22,270 nucleotides of DNA, taken from assembly GCA_963922715.1 (NCBI GenBank), contig CAWUJT010000026.1:1-22270 (forward strand), in the 5' to 3' direction. The notes under the pieces were generated by a model. The model saw only the letters and a program-made list of their open reading frames with translations. It was not told the DNA's origin and did not search any database. This document shows positions 14,217 to 22,266 of the stretch, piece by piece (the stretch's first letter is position 1; each line of letters begins with the position of its first letter). This DNA is from CAWUJT01 sp963922715. Its GTDB lineage: Bacteria > Pseudomonadota > Alphaproteobacteria > Rhodobacterales > Rhodobacteraceae. A program made the translations under genes and the position numbers.

Positions 14217-15445
14217 AAGCAGAGGGGGAGGAAGCACGGTTTTTTGATGCGTTCCACACCCATATTCCGCGCGATACCGCTTCGAAAATTGGTGTGGCGG
14301 TGTCTGGTGGTGGGGACTCCATGGCGTTGCTGCATCTGGCTGCGCGCTGGGCGTCTGAGGCGTCGATTCATCTTGAAGCTGTAAGTGTCGATCATAGATT
14401 GCGTCCCGATGCGGGGCGTGAGCTGGATCAGGTGGCAGACCTTTGTCAAAACCTCAAGCTGCCCAACACACGGCTTTGTTGGCAGGGTTGGCACGGTCAT
14501 GGCAATCTACAAGCGCAAGCACGTAATGCGCGATATCGGTTGATGGCGGACTGGGCCAAAGATCGTGGCATTGATCGGATTTTGCTGGGACATACCAGAA
14601 ATGACGTTGCCGAAACCTTTTTGATGCGTCTTGCCCGTCGCGCAGGTCTGGAAGGGCTGTCTGCGATGCAGGCACAGTTTACACGCGATGGTATCGCCTG
14701 GTGTCGTCCATTTCTGGACTTTGCGCGTGAGGACCTGCGCGCTTACCTCAGGCGTCATGCGTTGCAGTGGTCGGAAGACCCCAGCAATGACGATCCCCGG
14801 TTTGACCGCGTAAAAGCGCGTCAGGCGCTACCATATCTCCAAGTCCTTGGTATAGACATTGACGTGCTTGCGGGCTCTGCCCGACTTCTGACCCAAGCCA
14901 AAGAGGCTTTGGCCCATTACGCGCGACTTGAGGCAGAGCACGCCATTATTGCAGACAGGGGCGATCTAATCATTAAACAATCGCCCGAAATACCAGGCGA
15001 GATCCGCCGGTTTCTTTGGCGTGCCGCTTTGGCTTGGATCGGTGGGGCATCTTACGCCCCGCGTGCAACGGCATTGGAGGCTGTTATGATCTCAACACAG
15101 CCGCAAACGCTTTCGGGATGTTTCATCTCTCCCTGTCCTCAAGGCCACAGAATAACACGCGAATATCACGCGGTGTCTCAGACGACATGTGCAACCGATC
15201 AGCTTTGGGATCACCGTTGGCAGGTGCGTGGGCCGCATTCAGACGCTCTGCACATCGGCCCGCTTGGTGAAGCAGTGTCAGAGCTGCCGAATTGGCGCGA
15301 TGCGAAACTTCCCCGCCAAAGTCTGATGGCAACACCCGCTATCTGGCATGATACCACGCTTGTTGCTGCACCTCTTGTTGACCCAGATGCAGGATGGACG
15401 GCGCATATTGTCACATCGTTCGACAGGTTTTTGCTTGACCGTTGA
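14207..15445 (+). CDS. tilS: tRNA(Ile)-lysidine synthetase TilS
   Basis: TilS joins lysine to C34 of tRNA-Ile2 using ATP so that the CAU anticodon reads AUA. The 412-residue product has the PP-loop motif VSGGGDSMALLH (about 33-44) and the motifs VDHRLRPDAGRELDQV, ARNARYRLMADWA, ILLGHTRNDVAETFLMRLAR and WCRPFL. These belong to the N-type ATP pyrophosphatase core. The C-terminal half is less conserved. The start is GTG 14207, overlapping the cpoB end by 10 nt; cpoB and tilS share one operon. The pairing with ftsH downstream is standard in proteobacteria. Confidence 0.95.
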   Translation: MPVKAEGEEARFFDAFHTHIPRDTASKIGVAVSGGGDSMALLHLAARWASEASIHLEAVSVDHRLRPDAGRELDQVADLCQNLKLPNTRLCWQGWHGHGNLQAQARNARYRLMADWAKDRGIDRILLGHTRNDVAETFLMRLARRAGLEGLSAMQAQFTRDGIAWCRPFLDFAREDLRAYLRRHALQWSEDPSNDDPRFDRVKARQALPYLQVLGIDIDVLAGSARLLTQAKEALAHYARLEAEHAIIADRGDLIIKQSPEIPGEIRRFLWRAALAWIGGASYAPRATALEAVMISTQPQTLSGCFISPCPQGHRITREYHAVSQTTCATDQLWDHRWQVRGPHSDALHIGPLGEAVSELPNWRDAKLPRQSLMATPAIWHDTTLVAAPLVDPDAGWTAHIVTSFDRFLLDR

Positions 15446-15471
15446 ATTTAGTGGCGCGATCTTTATTTGTA

Positions 15472-15500
15472 TTGAAGCAAAAGTGACCGTAGTCTCACAT
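15472..15500 (+). promoter_or_regulatory. Possible heat-shock-type promoter for ftsH
   Basis: TTGAAG (15472-15477), a 17-nt spacer and TCACAT (15495-15500) lie in the 81-nt gap between tilS and ftsH. The TTG and CACAT elements partly match alphaproteobacterial RpoH promoters, and ftsH is a known heat-shock gene in many bacteria. The match is weaker than at clpB, and a housekeeping promoter is not excluded. Confidence 0.35.
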
Positions 15501-15526
15501 AACAGCATATTTAGGAGTATACTTCC

Positions 15527-17443
15527 TTGGGCAACGCGAAAAACATTGCATTTTGGGCCGTATTATTCATTCTGATTCTTACGCTCTTTAATATCTTCTC
15601 TGGAAATCAATCATCGCAATCGTCACGGACCGTGGCCTATTCTGATTTCATACAAGAAATTGAAAGTGGGTCTGTGAGCGCCGTGACCTTGGATGGGGAG
15701 CGTATCAGATACCGTTCACTCGACGGTCAGCGTCGGACAACGATCAAACCCGCCGATGTCGATGTGACAGAGACATTGCTGATCAATGGTGTGACCATAG
15801 ATGCAATGCCGCAAGAGCAAACAGGATTTATGTCATTGCTGACCATGTGGTTGCCTTTGATCGTTTTGATCGGCGTTTGGATCTTTTTTATGAACCGCAT
15901 GCAGGGTGGCCGTGGTGGAGGTGCCATGGGTTTTGGGAAATCGCGGGCGAAGCTTCTGACAGAGAAGCAGGGGCGTGTGACATTTGACGATGTTGCTGGC
16001 ATTGACGAGGCCAAGGACGAACTTGAAGAGATTGTCGAGTTTTTACGCAATCCACAAAAATTTTCACGCCTGGGCGGCAAAATTCCAAAAGGGGCGCTTC
16101 TTGTTGGGCCGCCCGGAACCGGTAAAACACTTTTGGCGCGGGCCATAGCGGGGGAGGCTGGTGTGCCCTTTTTCACAATATCGGGTTCTGATTTTGTGGA
16201 AATGTTCGTGGGTGTTGGTGCTAGTCGTGTCCGAGATATGTTCGATCAGGCCAAAAAGAATGCGCCGTGTATCGTGTTTATCGATGAAATCGATGCCGTT
16301 GGACGCTCACGCGGTGTGGGCTACGGCGGTGGCAACGATGAACGAGAACAGACTCTGAATCAGTTGCTTGTAGAAATGGACGGGTTTGAAGCCAATGAGG
16401 GCATCATCATCGTGGCGGCCACCAACCGCCCCGACGTGCTTGACCCCGCACTGTTGCGCCCTGGTCGTTTTGACAGACAGGTGCAAGTGCCCAATCCCGA
16501 TATTAAAGGGCGTGAAAAGATCCTGGGCGTTCATGCCCGTAAAGTGCCGCTGGGCGCGGACGTTGATCTGCGCATTATTGCCCGAGGAACACCCGGATTT
16601 TCGGGGGCCGATCTTGCCAATCTCGTGAATGAGGCGGCTTTGATGGCAGCCCGAGTTGGGCGGCGTGCCGTTACGATGGAAGATTTCGAGAATGCCAAAG
16701 ATAAAGTCATGATGGGGGCAGAGCGCCGATCCATGGTGATGACCGAGGACGAAAAAACCCTTACAGCCTATCACGAAGCGGGACACGCTATTGTGGGGTT
16801 GAATGTGCCACAACATGACCCGATCCACAAAGCGACGATTATTCCACGGGGACGAGCGTTAGGCCTTGTGCTGAGCTTGCCAGAGCGGGATCAGCTTTCC
16901 GTAAGCTACACGAAATATAAATCCAAGATCGCAATGGCTATGGGAGGCAAAGTTGCCGAAGAACTCAAATTCGGCAAAGAGAATATCACTTCTGGGGCGA
17001 CGTCTGATATCCAGCAATCCACCAAAATTGCCCGTGCAATGGTAACACAATTTGGCTTTGATGATGATCTTGGCCATGTGGATTACGCCAATGAGCAGCA
17101 ATCTTATCTTGGGGCATATGGCGGTGGCACGAACCACAGCCAAGATACCCAAGCGAAGATTGATGAAAAGGTCAAAGAGATTATCGACGAGGGTTATGAA
17201 ACCGCGAAACGCGTGTTGACAGAACAGAATGAGGCTTGGGAAAATCTTGCTCAGGGCCTTTTGGAATATGAAACGCTGACCGGCGATGAGATCAAAAAGG
17301 TCATCAATGGGGAGCCGTTGAACCGCGATGATGACGACACTGATTTGCCGGCAGGCGGGTCAAGCATCACAGCGATACCAAAGACAAAGGCGCGCACCAA
17401 GCCGATTTCTGATGGGGATATGGAGCCAGAACCGACCTCATAG
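15527..17443 (+). CDS. ftsH: ATP-dependent zinc metalloprotease FtsH
   Basis: FtsH is the membrane-bound AAA+ protease that degrades misfolded membrane proteins and regulators. The 638-residue product has membrane helix 1 (about 8-24), a periplasmic domain (25-100) and helix 2 (about 103-122). The AAA domain has Walker A GPPGTGKT (194-201), Walker B IVFIDEID (249-256) and the second region of homology ATNRPDVLDPALLRPGRFDR. The zinc site HEAGH is at 416-420. The start is TTG 15527; AGGAG lies 9 nt upstream and no ATG or GTG fits the family N-terminus. The C-terminal tail is acidic and then Pro/Lys/Thr-rich, as is usual. No terminator is apparent. Confidence 0.98.
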   Translation: MGNAKNIAFWAVLFILILTLFNIFSGNQSSQSSRTVAYSDFIQEIESGSVSAVTLDGERIRYRSLDGQRRTTIKPADVDVTETLLINGVTIDAMPQEQTGFMSLLTMWLPLIVLIGVWIFFMNRMQGGRGGGAMGFGKSRAKLLTEKQGRVTFDDVAGIDEAKDELEEIVEFLRNPQKFSRLGGKIPKGALLVGPPGTGKTLLARAIAGEAGVPFFTISGSDFVEMFVGVGASRVRDMFDQAKKNAPCIVFIDEIDAVGRSRGVGYGGGNDEREQTLNQLLVEMDGFEANEGIIIVAATNRPDVLDPALLRPGRFDRQVQVPNPDIKGREKILGVHARKVPLGADVDLRIIARGTPGFSGADLANLVNEAALMAARVGRRAVTMEDFENAKDKVMMGAERRSMVMTEDEKTLTAYHEAGHAIVGLNVPQHDPIHKATIIPRGRALGLVLSLPERDQLSVSYTKYKSKIAMAMGGKVAEELKFGKENITSGATSDIQQSTKIARAMVTQFGFDDDLGHVDYANEQQSYLGAYGGGTNHSQDTQAKIDEKVKEIIDEGYETAKRVLTEQNEAWENLAQGLLEYETLTGDEIKKVINGEPLNRDDDDTDLPAGGSSITAIPKTKARTKPISDGDMEPEPTS

Positions 17444-17540
17444 ACTCTGTCAGTGTTCCTTTTATCACGGCTAATTTAATTGCATGTCATAATTATAAGC
17501 CTTTAGGTTGCACTATAAGTGAACCAATATGGAGTTTGAC

Positions 17541-18044
17541 ATGTCACGTTCTTCACTCTCGCGACGCATGTTTTTAACAAGTGTTGCCACATCGCCTTTG
17601 ATCGCTGCGACAAGCGCGCAGGCCGCAAGCGATGCAGCCGACGATAATTTTCAATTCGAAGTGCAACGCAGTTTGCCCGAATGGCTTGCGCGTTTGGATG
17701 CGCATGAGTTTAGCATCTTACGAGTAGGTGGCACGGAAGTGCCCAAAAGCAGTCCGCTTTGGGAAGAAACCCGTGAAGGACAATATCGTTGCAAAGGCTG
17801 TGACCTTCCACTCTATTCCAGCGAATATAAAGTTGTTCTGGATATCGGTTGGGTCTTTTTCCAACACTCATTTGAAAATGCTGTTCTGACTGGAATCGAT
17901 TTTCCAGACCAACCTGATAGCGAAAAACCAAAAGTGCAAGCGCGTTGCCGTCGATGTGGGAGCCATCTTGGCCATATCGTGAGTATTGAGAATGAGGTCT
18001 TCCATTGTATCAACGGGACCTCTTTGAACTTTATCGCAGCGTAG
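17541..18044 (+). CDS. msrB: Tat-exported MsrB-like methionine-(R)-sulfoxide reductase, divergent active site
   Basis: MsrB enzymes reduce methionine-R-sulfoxide in proteins. I use ATG 17541, with GGAG 6 nt upstream; ATG 17529 has no such site. The 167-residue product opens with SRRMFL and a hydrophobic stretch ending SAQAA, a twin-arginine-type signal, so it should act in the periplasm. Structural zinc Cys pairs are present (C84/C87 in CKGC, C136/C139 in CRRC). The resolving segment HCINGTSLNF keeps the catalytic Cys (C156) with N and SL-F. The usual substrate-site motif GWPSF is replaced by GWVFF (103-107), and the residues before it (VLDI) also differ. It may be active with altered specificity or may be drifting. 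It lies alone, 97 nt after ftsH. Confidence 0.85.
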   Translation: MSRSSLSRRMFLTSVATSPLIAATSAQAASDAADDNFQFEVQRSLPEWLARLDAHEFSILRVGGTEVPKSSPLWEETREGQYRCKGCDLPLYSSEYKVVLDIGWVFFQHSFENAVLTGIDFPDQPDSEKPKVQARCRRCGSHLGHIVSIENEVFHCINGTSLNFIAA

Positions 18045-18384
18045 CAACAAATTTCACACGATTGTTTGATGGACACCCCAACCAAGGCTTGGGATGTCCG
18101 TCACCTATAAATTTGGCAGAATAGTGAAAGTCTGGTCCACAACATGGGAAGAAAGGCTTATATCGGTCTGTTTTGTTTCCGTATCCTGCACAAATTGTTG
18201 CAATAACATAACAACACGGAGATGTTAGAAATATAACTTTCCGACGGCTTACTAAAGTCTTGACCTCTTGTACTAAGCTTGCCAATGATCAAATCGCTCG
18301 GGTAGGGCTGGATGCCAGTCTCAACCTGTTTCGAGACGAGGGTGTCGGACTTCCGGCTCTCCTAAACCTAGAAAGGATCATATT
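18045..18384 (+). other. Intergenic region and leader of the small secreted protein
   Basis: No gene is seen. An 11-bp stem with one mismatch (18071-18081 with 18089-18099) follows msrB but has no T-run. TTGACC near 18260 is a good -35 box for the gene at 18385, although its -10 (about CAATGA) is weak. The last 90 nt hold two short possible stems, GTCTC...GAGAC and GTCGGA..TCCGGC, before the ribosome site. A structured leader is possible but not shown. Confidence 0.4.
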
Positions 18385-18648
18385 ATGACACGTACTCTCA
18401 CAGCAGTAACACTCGCCGCTAGCCTTGCAACTGGCACATCCGCTTTCGCAATGGGTGCTGAAGTTTCTTCAATGCTTTCCAAAGTGTGCTCAGAAGCGCA
18501 AACACGCGGCATCATCAGCAATTGTTCTGAACTCAACGGTCTTACAGTTGGTCAACTTCTTTTGATCGCAAACGCGTTCACTGATGGTGACAGCAACAGA
18601 GAAATGAACGAAGCCGCTGCTTCAATTATCAGAGATGCAAACAAATAA
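18385..18648 (+). CDS. Small secreted protein of unknown function
   Basis: The family is not recognised. The 87-residue product has a clear Sec signal peptide (MTRTLTAVTLAASLATGTSA, cleavage near FA-MG). The mature part of about 65 residues carries two Cys (C35, C47) that could form a disulphide in the segment CSEAQTRGIISNC. An amphipathic helix follows (LTVGQLLLIANAF), and then a DGDSNREMNEAAASIIRDAN end. AAAGGA lies 7-8 nt before ATG. A strong intrinsic terminator follows at 18677, so it forms its own single-gene transcript. The D-G-D-S-N-R-E sequence loosely recalls a Ca-binding loop, but one loop alone is weak evidence. Such small exported proteins are often abundant and conserved only within a genus. 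Confidence 0.75.
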   Translation: MTRTLTAVTLAASLATGTSAFAMGAEVSSMLSKVCSEAQTRGIISNCSELNGLTVGQLLLIANAFTDGDSNREMNEAAASIIRDANK

Positions 18649-18676
18649 TAGCAGTTCAAGAAAATACTGCATAATT

Positions 18677-18709
18677 AATTGCCAGGTATCAAAGCCTGGC
18701 AATTTTTTA
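18677..18709 (+). terminator. Rho-independent terminator
   Basis: A perfect 10-bp stem, AATTGCCAGG / CCTGGCAATT, with an 8-nt loop is followed by a T-run (18703-18708). It ends the small secreted-protein transcript. The VWA gene converges on it from the right, 50 nt away, but on that strand the tail is only AATTAATTAT, so its use there would be weak. Confidence 0.9.
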
Positions 18710-18758
18710 TTGAAGATCACAAGCTGGTAATCTTCCTGCGATCAGGAGGGCATACATG

Positions 18759-19943
18759 TTACCGAGCAAGGATCTGCATCCCCCGGGTTATGCCACCCAA
18801 CGTCATCGGCACCATTTGGCCCGCAAAAATTTCCGAGATCATGCCCACAGATGGCGTATATCGCCAGGCGCGTTCCTCTAAAGGATTGATCCAAAGGCTA
18901 CAGGGCCAGGCCTCCCGTGCGCGGGTTAGCCAGACATGGCCAGCTTCCGCATTCCAATGCTCATTCGCGCCCCCTGGCACAGCAATCTCATAGGGACTCA
19001 TGGACGCATCGCCCACAAAGATACATTTGTAATCCGTGCCATAGGTTCTGAGTACATCCCAGGTTGGGATGTGCTGATCCCACCGCCTGTGATTGTCGCG
19101 CCACACCCCTTCATAAAGACAGTTGTGGAAATAGTAATATTCCAGGTGCTTGAATTCTGAACGCGCCGCTGAAAACAGCTCTTCCACGATCTTGATATAC
19201 GGATCCATCGAGCCCCCTACATCCAAAAACAACAGCACTTTCACAGCATTGCGCCGTTCTGGCCGGGTTTGGACATCGAGATAACCGTGTTCGGCTGTTG
19301 CGCGGATTGTGCTGTCCAGATCAAGCTCTTCCGCAGCACCGTCGCGCACCCAAGCCCGCAGCCGTTTGAGCGCCACTTTGATGTTGCGTGTGCCAAGCTC
19401 CACCGTGTCATCGAGATTGCGAAATGCGCGCTTGTCCCACACTTTCACAGCCCTTTGATGTCGGCTTTCGTGTTGCCCGATGCGAATCCCCTCCGGATTA
19501 TATCCATAGGCCCCAAAGGGGGAGGTGCCCGCCGTTCCGATCCATTTCGATCCTCCTTGGTGGCGGCCCTGCTGGTCTTTGAGCCGCTCTTTGAGGGTTT
19601 CCATCAGCTTATCGAACCCGCCCAAGGCGTCGATGTGTGCTTTTTCCTCAGTGCTCAGATGTTTTTCAGCCAGCTTTTCCAGCCAGTCTTTGGGCAGGTC
19701 CAGCGTGTCTAAAACAGTCTCGGATGTGATTGTCTCTAACCCCTTGAAACATTGCGCAAAGGCTTGATCAAATCGATCGAGGTAGCGTTCGTCTTTGACC
19801 ATGGTTGTGCGGGCAAAATAATAAAACGCCTCGATATCATAGGTGCAAAGCCCCGCCGAGAGCCCTTCAAGGAATGTCAGAAATTCCCGCAGTGTGACTG
19901 GCACGCCTGCATTACGAACCGCATCAAAGAACCGCAGGAACAT
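18759..19943 (-). CDS. VWA-domain protein, CoxE family, partner of MoxR ATPase
   Basis: A 394-residue cytosolic protein of the CoxE/VWA type that commonly pairs with MoxR AAA+ proteins, probably as a metal-dependent adaptor in protein maturation. The N-terminal helical part has VTLREFLTFLEGLSAGL. A Gly/charged linker follows (about 125-165), then the VWA domain from about 235 with FLDVGGSMDPYI. The metal-ion site is D-x-G-x-S (D241, S245), the variant form common in this subfamily, and IFVGDASMSPYE follows later. The C-terminus reads EERAWRYTPSVGMISEIFAG. It starts 5 nt after the stop of the 57-residue membrane protein, so they are co-transcribed. Natural substrates are unknown. No decay is visible. 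Confidence 0.9.
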   Translation of the reverse strand: MFLRFFDAVRNAGVPVTLREFLTFLEGLSAGLCTYDIEAFYYFARTTMVKDERYLDRFDQAFAQCFKGLETITSETVLDTLDLPKDWLEKLAEKHLSTEEKAHIDALGGFDKLMETLKERLKDQQGRHQGGSKWIGTAGTSPFGAYGYNPEGIRIGQHESRHQRAVKVWDKRAFRNLDDTVELGTRNIKVALKRLRAWVRDGAAEELDLDSTIRATAEHGYLDVQTRPERRNAVKVLLFLDVGGSMDPYIKIVEELFSAARSEFKHLEYYYFHNCLYEGVWRDNHRRWDQHIPTWDVLRTYGTDYKCIFVGDASMSPYEIAVPGGANEHWNAEAGHVWLTRAREAWPCSLWINPLEERAWRYTPSVGMISEIFAGQMVPMTLGGITRGMQILAR

Positions 19944-19948
19944 TGCGC

Positions 19949-20122
19949 TTAGATGCCCATGCTACGGGCCAGGATGATTGTAAAGATCGCTCCGACGATA
20001 AAACCTATGATTGCAAAGACCGCCGCATATTGTGCGATATCGAACCCATTGCCTTTGCGCCTGTAGGCGAGCCATCCCCCGAAAATCGCGCCAAGACCTG
20101 TTGTAAGAGCAAAAATAATCAT
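19949..20122 (-). CDS. Small two-helix membrane protein (57 residues)
   Basis: This short ORF is easily missed. ATG 20122 has AAAAAGGA about 8 nt upstream, and the frame runs to TAA at 19949. The 57-residue product has helix 1 (about 2-18, IIFALTTGLGAIFGGWL), a basic turn YRRKGNG, and helix 2 (about 32-51, YAAVFAIIGFIVGAIFTIIL). It is a hairpin membrane protein with both ends probably on the same side. I recall similar small proteins beside the CoxE/VWA gene in other Rhodobacterales, some annotated as apolipoprotein acyltransferase without basis. It lies 5 nt before the VWA gene, so the two should be translated together. Confidence 0.78.
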   Translation of the reverse strand: MIIFALTTGLGAIFGGWLAYRRKGNGFDIAQYAAVFAIIGFIVGAIFTIILARSMGI

Positions 20123-20199
20123 GGCCGAAGTCCTTTTTAATAGCCCTTAAGTATTTTACGGATCACAGGACAGCCCCGCAACCTCTGTGGCTAAAAGAA

Positions 20200-20658
20200 T
20201 TATTTGTGATATGTGGATTTGGCTGCATATTTATTCGGTGTGCGGTACGTTGCATCCGATTGGTCAAGCCGCTTTTCAAGATAGTAAAAGCTGCTCTCAC
20301 CTTCGTAGTTAGGCAAAAACCCGAAAATCGAGTATCCCAACGTCTCGTAGAGGTCACGTGCCTTGTCGTTTCGGGTCTCAAGATGAACGCGAATGCAGCC
20401 TTTGTCCTTCGCGAATTGTTCTGCAGATCTCAGGAGTTCACGGCCCAAACCTTTCCCTCTGTGCCTCAGTTCTACTCAAAGCTCTGATATGTGCGCAGAT
20501 TTAAAGGCTATTTCCCCTTTGCAGCCTCCAGTCATAATCCCGTCGGACGTATTGACCTTAAAGAGAAAGACATCAGTTTCATCTTCTCGTAGGGCTTGCC
20601 TTGGAAATTTTACCGCATAGAAAGAATAGAGGGAACCGGAGAAATGGCAAGGTTTGGA
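20200..20658 (-). pseudogene. GNAT N-acetyltransferase broken by an in-frame TGA
   Basis: One minus-strand frame reads as a whole GNAT domain except for a single stop. The upstream half contains VFLFKVNTSDGIMTGGCKGE and AFKSAHISEL; then TGA (20476-20478); then VELRHRGKGLGRELLRSAEQ with the acetyl-CoA motif RGKGLG. It ends with GCIRVHLETRNDKARDLYET and LGYSIFGFLPNYEGES. The stop falls where relatives usually have Trp in a LWV-type motif, so a TGG to TGA change explains it. No in-frame ATG, GTG or TTG precedes the upstream half before the stop at 20659-20661, so the 5' end is also damaged. The downstream half alone (from 20448) lacks a full fold. A sequencing error cannot be excluded. Confidence 0.72.
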
Positions 20659-20781
20659 TCATAGCTGAGTTTCTCCGCAACCTAAATGTGCCAAAACCCA
20701 CACATTTCTGCCACCGGCGAAAATGATCGTTATCTGACACGACAACACCTGAACCTTGCGGAGTATGGGGCTGGCTTAACC

Positions 20782-21240
20782 CTAAGTATCTACGGTGCGT
20801 TTTGTGTACTTGATGAATGGTGTTTTCATCCCGACGCGGTCATAAAGCATGCGTCCTTGATAGTTGAACTCCTGTGTCATCCAGTAAATTTCCACAACAC
20901 CGCGTGCCTGCGCGGCCTCTGAAACAGCTTCAATCAAGGCCCGCCCCACACCACGGCCCCGCGCTTTGGGGTCTGTGAACAAATCTTGTAAATAACAAGA
21001 CCCTTCTGGCCGGCGGATATTTGGGTGAAACACATAATGGGCCAGGCCGATGGGGCCATCCTCACCAATGGCCAATATGCCTTGAAAACGCGCTGGATCT
21101 TCGCTGAGCAAGTGTTCAAAAGCGTGTCTGTACTGCGCCAGCGGTTCTTCACTTTCGTAAAATTCTAAGTATCCGCGCCATAAATCGGACCAGGCGGCAA
21201 AATCGCCTTCTTGTGGCGCGCGCAGAATAAAGTCGTGCAT
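20782..21240 (-). CDS. GNAT family N-acetyltransferase
   Basis: A 152-residue, full-length GNAT enzyme that transfers acetyl from acetyl-CoA to an amine; the substrate is unknown. It has FILRAPQEGDFAAWSDLWRG at the start, the central strand PIGLAHYVFHPN, LQDLFTDPKARGRGVGRALI with the acetyl-CoA motif RGRGVG, and the C-terminal YWMTQEFNYQGRMLYDRVGM. It starts 3 nt after the moxR stop, so it is part of the moxR transcript. It is not closely similar to the broken GNAT just downstream, so the two are not a recent tandem copy. Confidence 0.88.
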   Translation of the reverse strand: MHDFILRAPQEGDFAAWSDLWRGYLEFYESEEPLAQYRHAFEHLLSEDPARFQGILAIGEDGPIGLAHYVFHPNIRRPEGSCYLQDLFTDPKARGRGVGRALIEAVSEAAQARGVVEIYWMTQEFNYQGRMLYDRVGMKTPFIKYTKRTVDT

Positions 21241-21243
21241 GTC

Positions 21244-22083
21244 TTACCGCCCCGCTCTGTTCATAAAGGCCAGCCGCTCAAAGAGCGCAACATCTTGTTC
21301 GTTCTTCAACAACGCGCCGTATAGTTTAGGCAGGGCCGAAGTTGGGTCTTGGCGCAAATCTTCTGTGTCGAGGTCTTCGGCCAGAAGCAGCTTTAACCAA
21401 TCGAGAACTTCAGAGGTTGAGGGTTTCTTCTTCAAGCCCGCTTGATCCCGAATGGTGAAAAACTGGGTCAGTGCTTGGGTCAAAAGCGTGTCTTTGATCC
21501 CAGGAAAATGCACGTTCACAATGGCTTTCATCGTCTTCATATCAGGAAAGCGAATGTAGTGGAAAAAGCACCTGCGTAAAAATGCATCTGGCAGTTCTTT
21601 TTCATTATTTGAGGTGATGATCACAATCGGCCTGTGCACAGCGCGTATTGTCTCGCCCGTTTCATAGACGAAAAATTCCATCCGGTCCAGTTCTTGCAAC
21701 AGATCGTTTGGAAACTCGATATCCGCTTTGTCAATTTCATCGATCAAAAGCACAACGCGATCGTCTGTCGTGAAGGCCTCCCACAGTTTTCCGGGCTTGA
21801 TGTAATTCTTGACATCATGCACTCGCGCCTCCCCCAACTGGCTGTCGCGCAGACGGCTGACGGCGTCATATTCGTAAAGGCCCTGATGCGCCTTTGTGGT
21901 GGATTTGATTGCCCATTCGATCATTGGCACGTTTAAACTTGTCGCCACTTGCCGGGCCAGCTCTGTCTTGCCGGTTCCGGGCTCTCCCTTCACCAGGAGG
22001 GGCCTTTGCAGCGTGATGGCGGCATTCACAGCTACGGTCAAATCATCTGTAGCCACGTAAGTATTGGTGCTTTCAAACCGCAT
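21244..22083 (-). CDS. MoxR-family AAA+ ATPase
   Basis: A 279-residue MoxR-type AAA+ ATPase, a class that works with VWA proteins to mature or remodel other proteins. It has Walker A GEPGTGKT (33-40), Walker B VLLIDEID (111-118), sensor 1 IITSNNEKELP and arginine-finger region DAFLRRCFFHYIRFPD. All motifs are intact. GGAG lies 6-9 nt before ATG 22083. The partner VWA gene is about 1.3 kb downstream on the same strand, separated by a GNAT gene, a broken GNAT gene and a small membrane protein. It is a different subfamily from GvpN, despite belonging to the same ATPase class. Confidence 0.93.
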   Translation of the reverse strand: MRFESTNTYVATDDLTVAVNAAITLQRPLLVKGEPGTGKTELARQVATSLNVPMIEWAIKSTTKAHQGLYEYDAVSRLRDSQLGEARVHDVKNYIKPGKLWEAFTTDDRVVLLIDEIDKADIEFPNDLLQELDRMEFFVYETGETIRAVHRPIVIITSNNEKELPDAFLRRCFFHYIRFPDMKTMKAIVNVHFPGIKDTLLTQALTQFFTIRDQAGLKKKPSTSEVLDWLKLLLAEDLDTEDLRQDPTSALPKLYGALLKNEQDVALFERLAFMNRAGR

Positions 22084-22176
22084 GTCGGTCTCCTTCTCGC
22101 TTGACTTCGCTTAAGCCTCACGGGCCGTAGGCGCAACAGACATCCGCGTAATGCAAAGAAATCTTAGGGGAAGTTT

Positions 22177-22266
22177 TCAATACGGCCCCTTCAATCGGCC
22201 CTTGGCAGGGACGCCGCATTCCGTTATCGCAGCGGCAAGGAGCGCCAAAAGAATGACAGACGCCAT
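22177..22266 (-). CDS. Possible short lipoprotein or end of a gene entering from the right
   Basis: An open minus frame runs from the right edge to TGA at 22177. From ATG 22266 it would encode 29 residues, MASVILLALLAAAITECGVP then AKGRLKGPY. A hydrophobic start and a Cys (ITEC) resemble a lipoprotein signal, but the lipobox is poor. The gene may start beyond the window. This is weakly supported. Confidence 0.22.
   Translation of the reverse strand: MASVILLALLAAAITECGVPAKGRLKGPY

Noticed and set aside
18071..18099. Hairpin after msrB as an intrinsic terminator
   Set aside because: The stem is good but no T-run follows, so I list it only as part of the intergenic region.
20200..20448. 82-codon ORF as an intact small acetyltransferase
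   Set aside because: It lacks the N-terminal half of the GNAT fold, and that half is readable upstream in the same frame beyond a TGA.
20476..20478. In-frame TGA as a selenocysteine codon
   Set aside because: Relatives have Trp and not Cys at this place, GNATs are not selenoproteins, and no convincing SECIS-like stem was seen right after it.
7000..22083. GvpN and the MoxR-VWA pair as parts of one system
   Set aside because: Both ATPases are MoxR-class, but the MoxR-VWA pair is common in relatives without gas vesicles and the loci are separated by tol-pal. Co-location is probably chance.
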